A DNA stretch of 64,000 nt from NCBI GenBank assembly GCA_019112895.1, contig DXIM01000088.1:1-64000 (forward strand), read 5' to 3'. This DNA comes from Candidatus Stackebrandtia faecavium (GTDB taxonomy: Bacteria > Actinomycetota > Actinomycetes > Mycobacteriales > Micromonosporaceae). A model generated the notes under the pieces. It was given only the letters and a program-made list of their open reading frames with translations. It was not told where the DNA came from and ran no database searches. How positions within the stretch are numbered: position 1 is the first letter of the stretch; each line of letters begins with the position of its first letter. Below, piece after piece: positions 56,101 to 64,000 of this stretch. Both the position numbers and the translations under genes were made by a program.

Positions 56101-56269
56101 GTGTTCTCAGGGGTTGTGGCGACGTCATCGCAAAGTGGCTCGTACGGCGGTGGCCATGAAGGTGCGGGGAGTAGTGGAAAGCGCTTCCGGGGTGGTCAGC
56201 CTCGTCGCCGATAAATTGGAACCTATCGAGTTGGTGTTCAACCCCAAAGCGTCCCGGGACTTTCGTTGA
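53105..56269 (+). CDS. dnaE2: Error-prone DNA polymerase DnaE2
   Basis: 1054 aa from the ATG at 53105. PHP domain (YAELHCHSHFSFADGTDSP), polymerase palm with PDIDIDIESGRREEV, GRGSAANSAVCYALGI, and C-terminal OB domain (VAGIVTHRQRPQTANG). Shorter than DnaE1 because the C-terminal tau-interaction region is reduced. Carries out translesion synthesis with ImuA' and ImuB. The upstream LexA boxes make it SOS-induced. Confidence 0.96.
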   Translation: MTDDIAYAELHCHSHFSFADGTDSPHDLVDEAVRLGLSGLAITDHDGYYGVAQFSDAATRAGLPSVFGAELVVEASAPRRGSPDPGGTHLVVLARDPAGYRRLSRAITRAQLAGGKGMPKYDLERLAEILGGRCVILTGCRNGAVPSALETGGVAEAAAELDRLIGVFGRNNVMVELTHHDLPGDDDRIDALAELARRHRVSTVATNNVHYAAPSRRQLAQVLAASRSRRCLDDLDGWLPAAASAHLRSPAEMVARFSTHLDSVRRAHELAQECAFDLSLLSPALPDYDVPPGHSEFSYLSTLTLDGAKDRYGSPGDADADEAYLQLGHELRVIEKLGFAGYFLIVTDIVAFAIRQGILCQGRGSAANSAVCYALGITKVDAVKFGLLFERFLSPERDGPPDIDIDIESGRREEVIQYVYRKYGRRNAAQVANVIAYRPRSAVRDVAKALGYEEQQALQWSKQIDRSHQLDSDVDEIPEVVSRLSSDLLLTPRHLGLHPGGMVICQRPVSDFCPVEWARADGRSVLQWDKDDCARAGLVKFDLLGLGMLSALRYALEFIEVHHEDTVDLAMLPQYDPDVYAMLQKADTVGVFQVESRAQMATLPRLKPKNFYDLVVEVALIRPGPIQGGAVHPYLLRRQEWERHGTESWRKRVHHRLHGALEKTFGVPLFQEQLMQMAIDAAGFDANHADLLRRAMGSKRSAEKMERLKKSLYAGMAERDITGAEADEIYQQLAAFADFGFPESHAASFAYIVYASAWLKCHYPAAFTAAIINAQPMGFYSINTLVADAKRHGVEVRRPDINASGVKAVLESCDTPVRSPWYGAAAVRLGLSQVRGLNAKVAHRVVAHQPYRDIADVARRAHLSQQHLEALATADAFRCFDIDRRTALWAAGAAARQRPDTLAGTEVGLEAPYLPGMSDAELAGADFWAMGLSPDTHPMQFVRDTLAAEGVRSVAATWRSVSGERIWVAGIVTHRQRPQTANGTTFINLEDETGMLNVVCSQGLWRRHRKVARTAVAMKVRGVVESASGVVSLVADKLEPIELVFNPKASRDFR

Positions 56270-56276
56270 TCCGACC

Positions 56277-57209
56277 TCACCTGACCGCCGACTGTGCGGT
56301 CAAGGTGCCGGCCTTGGTATCCAACGTCGCCTCCGTGCCGAACGGGACCGTTAGCGGGTCGTCGCCGTGACCGAATGGCAGACCACCCAGGATCGGCACG
56401 TTCAGGCCGGCCAACCGGTCGCGCAGCACGTCGATGATGTCCCACGACCAGTCGTCGTCGACGCACTCGGTGAATTGTCCTATCGCGAAACCGGCGACGT
56501 TATCGAAGGTTCCGCTACGTAGAAGCTGAGTCAGGATCCGATCGACGCGGTACGGCTCTTCGTTGATCTCTTCGAAGAACACGATCGCGCCGGAATAATC
56601 GGGACAGCTGGCTGTGCCAACTGCATCGACCATCAAGGACAGGTTCCCGCCGAGGAGTCGTCCGGTCACACGGTCGGACGGGGTCGTCAGCGCCGTGGTG
56701 TTTTCACTTTCGCGCTGCGCTATCACGACCGGGTGCGGCGACATCAGTGCTTTGCGAAGCGATTCGCTGGTGTCGACAGCGTGATCGGTGGCGAAGCTCG
56801 ACAGCATCGGCCCGTGGATACCGGCCAGCCCGCTGCGTACATAAAGCGTATTGAGCAGCGCGGTCACATCGCTGTAACCGACGACGGGTTTCGGGTCGAT
56901 CGCGGCCGCGTTGGTGTCGACATGGTCGATGATGCGGGAGGCGCCGTAGCCGCCGCGGCTGCAGATCACGCCTCGCACCTCGGGGTCTGCCAAGGCTCGG
57001 TTGATTTGCGCCACGCGCACGTCGTCTTCGCCGCCCAGATATGCCAGCGAGTCGTAGGCGCGGTCCGGAACATCGACACGCAGGCCCCAGCTTTCCAGCA
57101 GTGCGATGCCGTTCTTGGTTTTCTTCCGCGACGCTGGGCCCGAGGGGGAAATGATTCTCACGGTGTCTCCCGGCCGCAAGGCTTGGGGACGAACCACATC
57201 AATCGCCAT
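56277..57209 (-). CDS. LD-carboxypeptidase, peptidase family S66
   Basis: 310 aa; ATG at 57209, eight bases after TAGGCT. Motifs: VRIISPSGP, CSRGGYGASRIIDHVD, nucleophile Ser in VGYSDVTALLN, Glu in IVFFEEINEEPYR and His in LPFGHGDD complete the Ser-Glu-His triad. Removes the terminal D-alanine from muropeptide tetrapeptides during wall recycling; microcin-immunity MccF proteins share the fold. No signal peptide, so cytoplasmic. Confidence 0.93.
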   Translation of the reverse strand: MAIDVVRPQALRPGDTVRIISPSGPASRKKTKNGIALLESWGLRVDVPDRAYDSLAYLGGEDDVRVAQINRALADPEVRGVICSRGGYGASRIIDHVDTNAAAIDPKPVVGYSDVTALLNTLYVRSGLAGIHGPMLSSFATDHAVDTSESLRKALMSPHPVVIAQRESENTTALTTPSDRVTGRLLGGNLSLMVDAVGTASCPDYSGAIVFFEEINEEPYRVDRILTQLLRSGTFDNVAGFAIGQFTECVDDDWSWDIIDVLRDRLAGLNVPILGGLPFGHGDDPLTVPFGTEATLDTKAGTLTAQSAVR

Positions 57210-57297
57210 AGTCGCGGAGCCTACCGAGGAATGAACGGGCGTGCACGCACGGGTTTCGCGGAGGTGACGGTCACGGCGGTAGCGGCCCACAAGTCGT

Positions 57298-57303
57298 TAG
57301 GCT
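57298..57303 (+). promoter_or_regulatory. -10 element, leaderless transcript of the amidotransferase-glnE pair
   Basis: TAGGCT followed by seven bases and ATG at 57311; no ribosome site. Confidence 0.45.
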
Positions 57304-57310
57304 TACAACA

Positions 57311-58000
57311 ATGGGACATGTATTGGTCATCGAGAACTCACCGAAGTGGCATTTGGGACGCATGGGGTCGTGGCTGCGCGATGCGCAGCTGGAGGCTACG
57401 GTCGTGCGCCCGCATCAGGGCGATGAACTGCCTGATACCGCCGACGATTATGACGCCGTGATCGCGCTCGGTGGTGGGCGCGGAGTCGACTGGGCACGGG
57501 ATTTGACGGCGCTTTTGATGCGGGCCACTGCTTCCGGCACCGCCACGTTGGCTTTTTGTTCGTCGTCGCGTGACTTGGCCGCGACCAACGGCGGAACCGT
57601 GTCGAAGCTCGACGAGTTCACTCCCACGACTCGGTTGATCGGCCGTCGCGATTCCGCGGCGGAGGACCCGCTGTTTTGCATCGCGCCCATGGGTTTGGAT
57701 GTGGTGCAGTGGCGCCACGAAGAGTTGACGCATCTGCCTCCGCAAGCGGAGTTGGTGGCCGCGTCCCCGTATGGGGCACCGGAGGTTTTCCGGTTGGGCG
57801 AACGCACCTGGGGCATCCAGTCGCATATCGAGCTCGACGAGGAGATGGTGCTTGCTCTTGGCGGCAGCCAGCAGCTGGCGGGCCGGGTGGATTCTATGGC
57901 TGAGCATTTCGAGGACACGTGGCGTCCGATCATCGCGCGGTTCGCGAACTTGGCGACTGGTCGCACGAGCGGTCAGTCGCTTCCCATCCTTGAATCGTGA
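57311..58000 (+). CDS. Class I glutamine-amidotransferase-like protein coupled to glnE
   Basis: 229 aa. Flavodoxin-like GATase1 fold: IALGGGRGVDW, the elbow Cys in LAFCSSSRDLAA and His in WGIQSHIEL. The nucleophile elbow differs from the usual GxCxGxQ, so glutamine hydrolysis is likely but unproven. The stop codon overlaps the glnE start (TGATG), so expression is tied to glnE. A link with ammonia/glutamine control is inferred from this pairing. Confidence 0.82.
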   Translation: MGHVLVIENSPKWHLGRMGSWLRDAQLEATVVRPHQGDELPDTADDYDAVIALGGGRGVDWARDLTALLMRATASGTATLAFCSSSRDLAATNGGTVSKLDEFTPTTRLIGRRDSAAEDPLFCIAPMGLDVVQWRHEELTHLPPQAELVAASPYGAPEVFRLGERTWGIQSHIELDEEMVLALGGSQQLAGRVDSMAEHFEDTWRPIIARFANLATGRTSGQSLPILES

Positions 58001-60690
58001 TGAGTGAGCTGACGGCGCGGCAGTTCGCGCGCCTGAGCGAGGCCGATCCGTCGATCGACGGGGCGTTGGAGACCGAGGTTGGTCTGCATCGGCGGGTTCG
58101 GGCCGTTTTGGCTGCGTCGGAAGCGTTGGGCGATTATCTTGTCGCGAACCCACGTCTGTGGCACAGCTTGCGCGTATCGGCTTCCCGTGGGCTGCAAGGG
58201 GTCCAGGAAGCCACGGACGTCGCGTCCTTGCGTTATGCCTACCGGGAACGGTTGTTGCAGATCAGCGCTGACGATCTCACCGGCGACGGCGATATTGTTC
58301 AAGTGTCGGCTGAACTTTCGCGGCTCGCGGACGCGACCATGCACACCGCCTTGTCGATCGCGCGGTCTGAGATCGGTGACGACGAAGCCACGCGACTGTG
58401 CGTCGTGGCGATGGGTAAGTGCGGCGCTAACGAACTCAACTACCTGTCCGATGTCGACGTGGTGTTGGTGGCGGAAGGCGATCTGGGTGTGGCGAGCCGC
58501 TACAGCGCCCGGATGATGAACATCTGCAATCAAACCGCGTGGCAGGTCGACGCGGGTTTGCGCCCGGAAGGGCGCAACGGGGCGCTGGTGCGCACGGTCG
58601 ACAGCTACCTGGCGTACTACCAGCGTTGGGCGCACACCTGGGAGTTTCAGGCGTTGATGAAGGCGCGTCCGGCCGCGGGCGACCTGGAATTGGGGCAACG
58701 CTGGGCACAGGTGGTCACCCCGTTGATTTGGGATACCGTCGACGATTCGAGCACTGTCGACGGCATCCGCGCGATGCGGCGCAAGGTTTTGGCGTCGTTG
58801 TCGCGTGAGGACCTCGAATACGAGATCAAGCTGGGGCGCGGCGGGTTGCGCGACATAGAGTTCGCGGTGCAGCTGATGCAGCTGGTGCATGGCCGAAGCG
58901 ACGAACGACTCCGGGTCAAATCCACTTTGGGTGCGCTGGAAGCTTTGACGTCGGGTGGCTATCTGGGGCGCGGCGATGGTGAATCGCTGTCGCAGACGTA
59001 TCGGTTCTTGCGCACGTTGGAGCATCGGCTTCAGTTGCAGAAGCTGCGGCGCACGCACACTTTGCCGGCCGATGATCCGCAGGCGATGCATTGGCTCGCA
59101 CGGGTCATGGGCTTTCGTGACGTCGATGATTTTCGGGCCACGTGGCGTCAGCATGCTGTGACGGCACGACGTTTGCACGAGAAGCTTTTTTACCGTCCAC
59201 TGTTGGAAGCGGTAGCGGAAGTACCGACCTCGGGTTTGCGGCTCACGCCGGAGGCTGCCACCGCGCGCCTGGAGGTGTTGGGGTTTGCGGATGCCGCGGG
59301 GGCGTTGCGGCATTTGTCATTTTTGACGTCGGGTATTTCCCGGACCGCGGCCATTCAACGCACGCTGCTTCCGGTTTTGCTCGGCGAGTTTGCGGACGCG
59401 CCGGAACCGGATCGTGGCTTGCTTGCCTACCGCAAGGTGTCCGAACGTCTCGGCCGGACACCGTGGTACCTGCGCTTGCTACGAGACGGTGGACCGATCG
59501 CGCTGCGTCTGGCTCGCTTGTTGGCGACGTCGCGATACTTCACGGATCTGCTGTTGCGTGACCCGGATGCGTTGCGGCTGTTGGCGCGTGATGCCGAGCT
59601 CGCTCCGCGCGAGCCAGCACTGTTGCGTGATGGTATGCGTGCGGCGGCGGCCAGGCACGTGGATTCGGCGCACGCTATCGCCGCGGTGCGGGCGATTCGT
59701 CGTCGCGAACTGCTTCGGATCGCGTGTGCGGATCTGCTGGGGTTGTGCGACGTGGAGCAGGTTGGTCAGGCGTTGTCGGACCTGAACGATGCGGTTTTGG
59801 ACACCGCGTTGGGTGTGGCGCTCAGGCATGTCGATGCGGCCCCGCCTATGGCGATCGTGGCGATGGGGCGTTACGGCGGTGGCGAGAATTCCTACGCTTC
59901 GGATGCTGACGTCTTGTTTGTGTGTGATGGCGATTCGGATGCGGTGTCGGCAGCAGCGTCGGTGGTCAGCAAGTTGAGGTCGTTGTTGTCGTCGCCGGCA
60001 CATGAACCGCCTATGCGCCTGGATATGGATCTTCGTCCGGAGGGCAGGCAGGGGCCTCTGGTGCGTAGCCTTGCCGCTTACCAGCGTTATTACTCCAGTT
60101 GGGCGAAGACGTGGGAGCTGCAGGCGTTGCTGCGTGCCCGGTTCGTTGCGGGTGATGCGTCGCTCGGCGACCGGTTCTTCGCGCTGGTGGATCCGTTGCG
60201 TTATCCGGTCGATGGCATGAGCGCTGATCAGCTTATCGCCATCCGTCGGATGAAGGCGCGTATCGATACCGAGCGCTTGCCCAGGGGCGCGGACCGCGCG
60301 ACTCATGTCAAGCTCGGTCCGGGGGGATTGACCGATGTGGAGTGGAGTGCTCAGTTGATTCAGCTGCGTCACGCTGGCACGCATCCGAGCTTGCAAACGA
60401 CATCGACGTTGACGACGTTGATGGCGGCCGCCCAGCTGGGACTGCTGGATGCGGAGGACACGGAATCGTTGCGCCACGGCTGGTTGGCGGCTTCGCGAGT
60501 GCGTAACGCGTTGACGTTGAGCCGGGGTAACCCGTCGGATCAGTTGCCGCGCCACGGTCCGGAACTGGCCGGCGTGCTGGCGGCGCTGGGGGAATACGAT
60601 GACGACGATCCGGGGCGGCACGTGGACGAGTATTTGCGGGTGACGCGGCATGCGGCGGCCGCTGCCGAGCGCGTTTTCTATGAGGATTGA
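58000..60690 (+). CDS. glnE: Bifunctional glutamine synthetase adenylyltransferase/deadenylase
   Basis: 896 aa from the ATG at 58000 (GTG at 57997 is the alternative); slightly short for the family. Two nucleotidyltransferase domains: MGKCGANELNYLSDVDVVL in the first and MGRYGGGENSYASDADVLF in the second, each with the GxxD/SDxD metal site. Each is followed by a helical RPEGR region (LRPEGRNGALVRTVDS). It adenylylates or deadenylylates a tyrosine in glutamine synthetase; glnA lies 3 kb downstream with that tyrosine. Confidence 0.97.
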   Translation: MSELTARQFARLSEADPSIDGALETEVGLHRRVRAVLAASEALGDYLVANPRLWHSLRVSASRGLQGVQEATDVASLRYAYRERLLQISADDLTGDGDIVQVSAELSRLADATMHTALSIARSEIGDDEATRLCVVAMGKCGANELNYLSDVDVVLVAEGDLGVASRYSARMMNICNQTAWQVDAGLRPEGRNGALVRTVDSYLAYYQRWAHTWEFQALMKARPAAGDLELGQRWAQVVTPLIWDTVDDSSTVDGIRAMRRKVLASLSREDLEYEIKLGRGGLRDIEFAVQLMQLVHGRSDERLRVKSTLGALEALTSGGYLGRGDGESLSQTYRFLRTLEHRLQLQKLRRTHTLPADDPQAMHWLARVMGFRDVDDFRATWRQHAVTARRLHEKLFYRPLLEAVAEVPTSGLRLTPEAATARLEVLGFADAAGALRHLSFLTSGISRTAAIQRTLLPVLLGEFADAPEPDRGLLAYRKVSERLGRTPWYLRLLRDGGPIALRLARLLATSRYFTDLLLRDPDALRLLARDAELAPREPALLRDGMRAAAARHVDSAHAIAAVRAIRRRELLRIACADLLGLCDVEQVGQALSDLNDAVLDTALGVALRHVDAAPPMAIVAMGRYGGGENSYASDADVLFVCDGDSDAVSAAASVVSKLRSLLSSPAHEPPMRLDMDLRPEGRQGPLVRSLAAYQRYYSSWAKTWELQALLRARFVAGDASLGDRFFALVDPLRYPVDGMSADQLIAIRRMKARIDTERLPRGADRATHVKLGPGGLTDVEWSAQLIQLRHAGTHPSLQTTSTLTTLMAAAQLGLLDAEDTESLRHGWLAASRVRNALTLSRGNPSDQLPRHGPELAGVLAALGEYDDDDPGRHVDEYLRVTRHAAAAAERVFYED

Positions 60691-60700
60691 CGCTGAGTTT

Positions 60701-60907
60701 TCAGCGGTGCCTCGGCCGTGCCGTGTAGCGGGCATGACGGATTGCGAGCCAACGCATGGCCAGTTCGCATGCAAGCAACAGCCCGCCGTACACGGCGATG
60801 AGCGCGATCGTTTTGGCTTCGTGTTCGATCAACGCGAGACAGGAAATGGCCAGGGCATACACGAGCACGGAATATCCGAATACCCGCAAAGATCGAAATA
60901 TGCCCAT
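60701..60907 (-). CDS. Small two-helix membrane protein
   Basis: 68 aa from the ATG at 60907. TACGCT (60914-60919) is six bases before, a leaderless arrangement; the longer TTG start at 60943 lacks support. Two hydrophobic helices (VFGYSVLVYALAISCLAL and IALIAVYGGLLLACELAM) and a basic tail. No family recognised. Converges with glnE. Confidence 0.6.
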   Translation of the reverse strand: MGIFRSLRVFGYSVLVYALAISCLALIEHEAKTIALIAVYGGLLLACELAMRWLAIRHARYTARPRHR

Positions 60908-60965
60908 ATGGCCAGCGTAGCGAGCTGGCGTATCGAGCGTCAAATCCGCTGATGCCTGATGCCCT

Positions 60966-63566
60966 CTACGCGTCGGGAGTCAGGCGCAAGGTCGCTACCG
61001 TCGAATCGTCGATGGCATCGCGGCCCCAACGCATCGGGAGCTGCTTACCCTCTGCCCACAGTGGTAGCTGGTCCTCGTAGTGGGAATGGTAGGCATGGCC
61101 GGAGTTTCCGGTCAGGTTGATCCACCGGGACTTGTCGAAATCGGCCATGTCGACGACCATGCGCATCGAGGGCACTGTCGTGACCTCGTAGTTTCCGCTG
61201 GAGGCATCCCAGCCGGTGGCGTTGACGAGTCCGCCGCCTCCTTCGGACTCCACTGTGTTGGAATTGAACACGCTTTCCACGACACCGATTCCGGACACAC
61301 CCAAGGACTGGTTTCGAACCGTGAGCACGTGCATCTCGCCCCAGCGCCAGGCCTGTGTGTTGTCGCCGAAGCGATCGACCAGTTCGGTTTCGGCCTTGTT
61401 CATGGCTTCGGCGAGGATGTCGTCGGCGGTCTCGACCTCCGTCGTGGACTCGTCGTCCCACCAGGCGTTGTCCGGATCGTCGACGAGCTGATCGATGACA
61501 TAGGCCCAACGGCTGTTTCCCGCGGCGGCCATGTCCTCGGGCAGCTCGTCGAACGTCAACGACAACAAGTGACGCCAGGTCGCGTTGAACGCCGCGGCTC
61601 CGGCCGAATCGGTGCCTTGCTGGAAGTCCCAATCGGACAGCACCTCATGGACCGAGGTGTCGGCGGCTACTTCGTTGTCGAGTATCCGCCCGACGACGCC
61701 GATGGCCTGCGTGTTCTTCGTGTCGTTATGCATGGACTCCATGTCGGACACGGAGAGGTCGTCGTCTTTTTCGATCAGATCGCGGATCCGTTGGCTGCGG
61801 TAGCCGTAGTCCCAGTCGCGCGTGATCAAATGCGGGTAAGTATCGATGGCCTGATTATTGGCGGTGACAATGAAGCCTTCCTCCGGGTTATGCAGATAGG
61901 GCAGTTGTGCGAAGTCGATATAGCCATCCCAGTCGTAGTCGGAGTCCCAGCCGGGGGCCGGCATCGTGCCGTCACCGGCCTCGCGCTTGGGGATCTTGCC
62001 CGGCATCTGGTATCCGATATTGCCTGCACGGTCGGCGTAGACGAGGTTTTGCGCCGGCACATCGAACAGTGAGGCGGCGTCCCGGAATTCATCGAAGTCC
62101 GACGCCGTGTTGAGCGCAAAGATGGCCTGGGCCGTGTGTCCCGGGTCCAAGGCGCTCCAGCGCAGCGCGACACCATATTCAGCGTCTTCGTCCGAGCCGC
62201 TAGGTGCGGTCGACTGCGGATCGTCGGCGAGCTTCGCGAACTCTTCGCTCACATCGGACATGATCGGCCCGTGAGAGGTGGAACGCACCGTGATCGTGAC
62301 CGGATCCGACCCCGCGACCTCGATGACCTCATCACGTTTGTCGAGATCATGCCATTGCTCGTCGCTGAGGTATTTATTGCCTTTGAGGCGTTCCATATAG
62401 AAGTCAGTAACATCCGGGCCAAGGTTCGTGAAACCCCACGCGATCTGCGCGTTATGCCCGATGACGACGGCTGGCAGACCCGCGAAACTGAAGCCGGTGA
62501 TGTCGAACGGACAACTGTCCCCGGTGTCGCGGCAGTGCAGCCCGACTTGGTACCACACGGACGGCATCGAAGACCCCAGGTGAGGATCGTTGGCCAAGAT
62601 TGGGGCGCCGGTCGAGGTCTTGTCACCAGACACCACCCACGAATTCGACCCGATGCCATCCAAACCGTGTTGCCCCAAAAGGTTCGCGACCGAGTCTGTT
62701 GCCGTGCGTGTGTTACTCCAGATTTCCTCGGGAACCGTCGCGTCGGTGGTCGCCTCACTGACCGCCGGAACGGTGTCCTTACTGGATTCTTCGGCATCGG
62801 CATCGGGGTCGAACTCGCCGTCGACGACGGCGCCTCGCGTGACAATCGGTTTGTGCGCCTGTGTCGGGTACGGCGGGTAGAGCTCGCTGATCTCTTTCTC
62901 TGAGAGCCCTTGCGCGGCAAGCTGGGCGCGATCGAGTTCGTCGTTGTAGTTTCCCCGCAAGTCCCACGCCATGGCCTTGAGCCACGCGATGCTGTCGACG
63001 GCGGTCCATGGCTCGACCTCGACCGTGGTTCCGGACAGGCCGAGCACCGTGTATTCGAGGCTGACCTGGCCGGGAACCTTGCCGGACAGGTATTCGTTCA
63101 CGCCGTCGGCGTAGGCGTCGTAGTAGGAGCGGGACTCGTCGTCGAGCGCTTCGTATTCCTGCTCGGCGACTTGCCGCCAACCCATGGTGCGAATCGTGGC
63201 GTCGGTTTCCACCTGTGCTTCACCGAACAGCTCCGCCAACCTGCCGGACGTGATGTGGCGCCGAAAATCCATCTCGAAGAACCGGTCTTGAGCATGGACG
63301 TACCCTTGCGCCGCGAACAGGTCCGCCGACGTGTCCGCATAAATATGCGGCACACCCCACTCATCGCGTTGCACGTCGACGGGAGCCGACAGTGAGTCAA
63401 AAGCGATCACACCGTCGGTTTCGGGAAAGGTGCGGCGCACCGCCCACGCAATCAGCAGCGAGGCGACGACGATGAGCGCACACAAGCCGACGAGGCCGAA
63501 CTTGACGATGGTGCGGAACCGGCGCCGCAGCTTCGAGGGGACGGGCGGGGCTTCGGCTGGGGTCAT
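60966..63566 (-). CDS. Penicillin acylase family N-terminal nucleophile hydrolase (S45)
   Basis: 866 aa from the ATG at 63566, eight bases after TAAGAT; GTG at 63596 is an alternative. An N-terminal membrane helix (about 22-42, VGLCALIVVASLLIAWAV) anchors it outside. The alpha subunit opens DVQRDEWGVPHIYADT. The autocatalytic nucleophile is Ser307 in GIGSNSWVVSG, which becomes the beta-subunit N-terminus. Conserved beta motifs are PILANDPHL, WGFTNLGPDVTDFY and SHGPIMSD. Family members cleave amides, including acyl-homoserine lactones, antibiotics or lipid amides; substrate open. Confidence 0.92.
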   Translation of the reverse strand: MTPAEAPPVPSKLRRRFRTIVKFGLVGLCALIVVASLLIAWAVRRTFPETDGVIAFDSLSAPVDVQRDEWGVPHIYADTSADLFAAQGYVHAQDRFFEMDFRRHITSGRLAELFGEAQVETDATIRTMGWRQVAEQEYEALDDESRSYYDAYADGVNEYLSGKVPGQVSLEYTVLGLSGTTVEVEPWTAVDSIAWLKAMAWDLRGNYNDELDRAQLAAQGLSEKEISELYPPYPTQAHKPIVTRGAVVDGEFDPDADAEESSKDTVPAVSEATTDATVPEEIWSNTRTATDSVANLLGQHGLDGIGSNSWVVSGDKTSTGAPILANDPHLGSSMPSVWYQVGLHCRDTGDSCPFDITGFSFAGLPAVVIGHNAQIAWGFTNLGPDVTDFYMERLKGNKYLSDEQWHDLDKRDEVIEVAGSDPVTITVRSTSHGPIMSDVSEEFAKLADDPQSTAPSGSDEDAEYGVALRWSALDPGHTAQAIFALNTASDFDEFRDAASLFDVPAQNLVYADRAGNIGYQMPGKIPKREAGDGTMPAPGWDSDYDWDGYIDFAQLPYLHNPEEGFIVTANNQAIDTYPHLITRDWDYGYRSQRIRDLIEKDDDLSVSDMESMHNDTKNTQAIGVVGRILDNEVAADTSVHEVLSDWDFQQGTDSAGAAAFNATWRHLLSLTFDELPEDMAAAGNSRWAYVIDQLVDDPDNAWWDDESTTEVETADDILAEAMNKAETELVDRFGDNTQAWRWGEMHVLTVRNQSLGVSGIGVVESVFNSNTVESEGGGGLVNATGWDASSGNYEVTTVPSMRMVVDMADFDKSRWINLTGNSGHAYHSHYEDQLPLWAEGKQLPMRWGRDAIDDSTVATLRLTPDA

Positions 63567-63633
63567 AGGCGCTGATCTTACGCCGTCGCCAGACACCGAC
63601 CCCAGCGCCGAGCGGTTGCGAAACCGCAGGTTG

Positions 63634-63668
63634 GAAGCCGGCGGCTACACGGCGTAGCCGCCGGCTTC
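63634..63668 (-). terminator. glnA hairpin terminator
   Basis: 15-base perfect stem GAAGCCGGCGGCTAC with a five-base loop, right after the glnA stop. Confidence 0.75.
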
Positions 63669-63672
63669 AGGG

Positions 63673-64000
63673 TCACACGTCGAAATACAGCGAGAATTCG
63701 TGAGGCGTCGGCCGTAGCTGAATCGGCTGCACTTCGTTCTCACGCTTGTATTCGATCCAGGTTTCGATCAGGTCCGGGGTGAAGACACCGCCGTCGAGCA
63801 GGTATTCGTGATCTTCCTCCAAGACGTCCAGGACCTCCGGTAGCGAGCCCGGGACCTGAGCCACCTCGCCGTACTCGTCCGGGCCAAGTTCGTAGAGGTC
63901 CTTATCGATCGGCTCAGGCGGCTCGATCTTGTTCTTGATGCCGTCGAGACCGGCCATGAGCATCGCGGAGAAAGCCAGGTACGGGTTGCACGACGGGTCC
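63673..64000 (-). CDS. glnA: Glutamine synthetase type I, C-terminal part (cut by window edge)
   Basis: About 109 codons visible; the rest lies beyond base 64000. [17 protein letters not shown] is the glutamine synthetase C-terminal active-site helix. [15 protein letters not shown] contains the tyrosine (codon 63894-63892) that GlnE adenylylates. The presence of this tyrosine shows that the GlnE substrate is encoded in the same neighbourhood. Catalyses ATP-dependent formation of glutamine. Confidence 0.96.
   Translation of the reverse strand, partial: DPSCNPYLAFSAMLMAGLDGIKNKIEPPEPIDKDLYELGPDEYGEVAQVPGSLPEVLDVLEEDHEYLLDGGVFTPDLIETWIEYKRENEVQPIQLRPTPHEFSLYFDV

Overview
The window is a chromosomal stretch of a high-GC actinobacterium. 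The evidence is GTG/TTG starts, Tat-exported proteins, a mycobacterial-type SOS mutasome (HEPN protein, ImuA', ImuB, DnaE2), IdeR/DtxR-like iron boxes, RNase AS, class II DAHP synthase and a glnE/glnA pair. Several neighbours (metF, polyprenyl synthase, membrane Ser/Thr kinase, class II DAHP synthase, RNase AS) are also neighbours in the Rv2172c-Rv2179c part of Mycobacterium tuberculosis. The moderate GC and PPi-type phosphofructokinase make a non-mycobacterial actinomycete (Glycomycetales, Micromonosporales or Pseudonocardiales-like) plausible, but the genus cannot be read from the sequence. I see no insertion sequence, prophage or CRISPR array.

Layout. 1-12.5 kb: secreted trypsin-like protease (cut by the window edge), pyruvate phosphate dikinase, VOC protein, large membrane-anchored protein, DNA primase, a DrrAB-type ABC exporter, a membrane-anchored ThuA-like protein and a YtxH-like protein. 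12.5-26 kb: tRNA-Asn, a PIN-like/partner pair, DUF389 membrane protein, D-threonine-aldolase-like enzyme, coupled SNF2/SWIM proteins, Tat-exported C39-like peptidase, DnaQ-BRCT exonuclease, aldo/keto reductase, EamA transporter, an iron operon (heme oxygenase, DUF2470, FhuF-like reductase) and a Tat-exported M15 peptidase. 26-39 kb: DnaE1, Crp-type regulator, RNase AS, PPi-type phosphofructokinase, GH89 glycosidase, a split folate module (FchA plus FolD lacking its cyclohydrolase lysine), DAHP synthase and threonine aldolase. 39-47.6 kb: IdeR-boxed bfd-bfr, a PASTA-less Ser/Thr kinase, a Ser/Pro-rich membrane protein, polyprenyl synthase, metF, and a two-component system with two PepSY proteins, all three membrane or secreted members carrying Asp-rich tracts. 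47.6-64 kb: beta-helix-like membrane protein, degenerate CDP-alcohol phosphotransferase, the SOS mutasome behind two LexA boxes, LD-carboxypeptidase, amidotransferase-like protein coupled to glnE, penicillin-acylase family protein and the 3' end of glnA.

How genes work together. Four themes stand out. (1) Pyrophosphate metabolism: PpdK and an Asp104/Lys124 phosphofructokinase. (2) Iron: heme breakdown and ferric reduction behind an IdeR box on the -10 element, with bacterioferritin and its ferredoxin behind paired boxes. (3) One-carbon metabolism: separate cyclohydrolase and dehydrogenase genes, with metF nearby. (4) Envelope sensing: the response regulator probably controls both PepSY genes through a shared 25-bp element at the same distance from each start codon. 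Many genes appear to be leaderless, with a TAnnnT element 6-8 bases before the start codon.
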